DNA of 40,805 bases from Nemertoderma westbladi (lineage: Eukaryota > Xenacoelomorpha > Nemertodermatida > Nemertodermatidae), in the NCBI GenBank assembly GCA_032718475.1, contig JAUCBJ010007159.1, positions 1 to 40,805 of the forward strand, written 5' to 3'. The notes under the pieces are model-generated. The model had not been told where the DNA came from and made no database searches. It saw only the letters and a list, made by a program, of their open reading frames with translations. Positions 40,301 through 40,805 of this stretch are shown here, piece by piece; within the stretch, counting starts at the first letter, position 1, and every line of letters starts with the position of its first letter. The translations under genes and the position numbers were made by a program.

Positions 40301-40805
40301 CACGACCCTTACGTTGAGGTGGCAACGTAGGGGTCACGTTGTCTACAGCTTCGAATGGGCCGGCAGACCCATTGTATCCGGGATACGTGGGATCGAAGAC
40401 GTCAGAAAACTCCTCGAGTAGATCGTGGAAGGCAGCACGCTCACGGTAAGAGAGGATGCCCTGTGGGTCGATCTGGACTGCCTTTATAGGTGGAGGGTCA
40501 TGGGAGACAACGGAAGCAGAGCGGATTTCGGGACAGGGTAAGGACTGTTCAAGTTGTTTCATGGGGGTAGCTGCAGTGGGTAGGGCGGAGCAGACATGGG
40601 AGTTCCGTTGAATGAAGATGGGGTAGGGAGCAGAGTTTGGAATGGTAATGGAACCGGCTGCGGGTTGGAGCTGCATGGGGGGGAACCACGGCTTGGGGGG
40701 AGTTACGTGCGACCGTTGGTTAATCACATGGGGTGTCACAAGGAGAGAGTCGGAATCCGAGAGATGGGCTGGAAGCTGTAATGTGAGGGCGTCGCCGGGG
40801 AGAAG
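37365..40805 (-). CDS. Ty3/Gypsy-like pol (RT, RNase H, integrase), runs off the right edge
   Basis: A GC-rich open frame with no stop from the right edge of the window to 37365, so the N-terminus (gag, protease) lies outside. Residues counted from codon 40739: RT about 180-350 with VKADLTSAFYQ (D237) and the catalytic box VKLADDIYCGG (301-304 LADD in place of the usual YxDD). RNase H about 440-575 with TDAAS (D452), CELEAL (E493), TDSKP (D522) and PADFQSRN (D570). Integrase has an HHCC zinc domain (HIELQHP .. CHQC) and acidic residues in FAADVLRR, RTDPAPGF and PVAEHAICE. The C-terminus is SH3-like (VGDLVHLY) with a basic RPRRERRPPQYY tail. The RT family with ADDIYCGG and LGWVWSSGSL is one I recall as common in cnidarians and other marine invertebrates. 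Codon use is far more GC-rich than the BEL element, suggesting a different history. Confidence 0.9.
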   Translation of the reverse strand, partial: LLPGDALTLQLPAHLSDSDSLLVTPHVINQRSHVTPPKPWFPPMQLQPAAGSITIPNSAPYPIFIQRNSHVCSALPTAATPMKQLEQSLPCPEIRSASVVSHDPPPIKAVQIDPQGILSYRERAAFHDLLEEFSDVFDPTYPGYNGSAGPFEAVDNVTPTLPPQRKGRVPQYSRDRLVELQEKFDSLERLGVFIRPELAGVTIEYLNPSFLVAKPNGGTRLVTAFTEIAQYCKPQPALLPDVESTIRALGRFKFLVKADLTSAFYQIPLHRNSMRFCGASTPFRGVRVYRRCAMGMPGSETALEELMSRVLGDLLVQGSVVKLADDIYCGGDTIPELLLNFAALLRALHLAGLRLSPKKTIICPQTTTILGWVWSSGSLSASPHITAALSHCPTPSTVRDLRSFLGSYKVLSRVLPRCSALISPLEALLTPKAGDPVAWTPDLESTFRRSQAALQSCRSVTIPRPTDELFLVTDAASSVDGLGAVLYAKRSKELLIAGFYSCKLKAHQHTWLPCELEALAIAASVQHFLPYLIASSRQPHVLTDSKPCVEAFKKLSRGAYSNSPRLSTFLASASQARVTVSHIKGSTNLPADFQSRNVQPCSLQSCQVCAFVASAIESPIVRLVAKSTTPSSLPHDNHSPMSLVNTVTTPLPNCFIASDSPNPRPLYASRPAWLATQRECPDLIRVAENLASGTRPSRRDTHSHDIKRYLGVCSLLSSGLVVVHRQRPFTSPYDVIVVPRSALIGLLTSLHIELQHPSRSQLRSTFSRYFYALDLDRALNEITVQCHQCVALSTAPKRTVPQSSIDPPPIVGLSFAADVLRRHSQRILLLRETVSSYSNAVILPDEQSDTLRDALITLAFGMCPLSGPPAIIRTDPAPGFQALANDPILLSHHLLLEIGSRKNVNKNPVAEHAICELLTELLRLRPTGGPFSSTSLAIAVANLNSRLRSPGLSAREILFQRDQYTGEQIPLVDTELIASQHERRLANHPSSARSKTPHPTVLPGFTSLKVGDLVHLYADSPCAGARPRYIVSAIDDTWCSVRKFAGSQLRAHAYRVRQADCFLVPRLQPPSTSYTEDSDSETDECSTLHAHATPGVAPPVAFQPALESTPQLNDVPEQPLHSASSSDPPNTRPRRERRPPQYYGFP

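Overview
This looks like a repeat-rich nuclear contig from a marine invertebrate, probably a deuterostome, though the sequence alone does not settle the species. Evidence for an animal: an intact FAM76-type zinc-finger gene, introns with GT/AG borders, BEL/Pao and Ty3/Gypsy LTR retrotransposons, LINE fragments, tRNA-derived SINE heads, MITE-like elements and several minisatellites. Apart from FAM76 and one small spliced gene, most coding sequence belongs to mobile elements.

Left part (1-7.4 kb): an unrecognised intact intronless gene (985-2694) with its own compact promoter and a cluster of inverted TGACAC motifs upstream. Then come a minisatellite made of small palindromes (3.07-3.42 kb), a tRNA-headed SINE with a 233-bp tandem body (3.49-4.54 kb), a 41-bp perfect hairpin (5.19-5.33 kb) and AT-rich sequence with long G/C runs. 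Middle-left (7.4-15.2 kb): intronless FAM76 on the minus strand, then a three-exon minus-strand gene (15194 to 10491) that single-frame ORF scanning misses. Its second intron is mostly a 34-bp minisatellite. Its first intron holds a 5'-truncated LINE, a decayed transposon ORF and two plus-strand exon-like segments.

Centre (15.2-32.1 kb): two 587-589 bp direct repeats differing at about three positions flank 15.7 kb. They read best as the LTRs of a very large BEL/Pao-type element: a 3-kb leader with tandem repeats, a small ORF1 with an in-frame TAG, a 2147-codon gag-pol frame that lacks an AUG for its first 259 codons, a frameshift inside integrase, a decayed third gene near the 3' end, and a purine tract before the right LTR. 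The middle of gag-pol carries an unusual run of consensus-like 5' splice sites, all in one codon phase.

Right part (32-40.8 kb): a MITE, broken coding fragments, a zinc-ribbon first exon, a foldback element built of GGTCGACC palindromes, a second diverged copy of the large element's 3' end and LTR, a tRNA-like SINE head, and a GC-rich Ty3/Gypsy-like pol on the minus strand that runs off the right edge. Gene names rest on recognition of motifs; no database search was possible.
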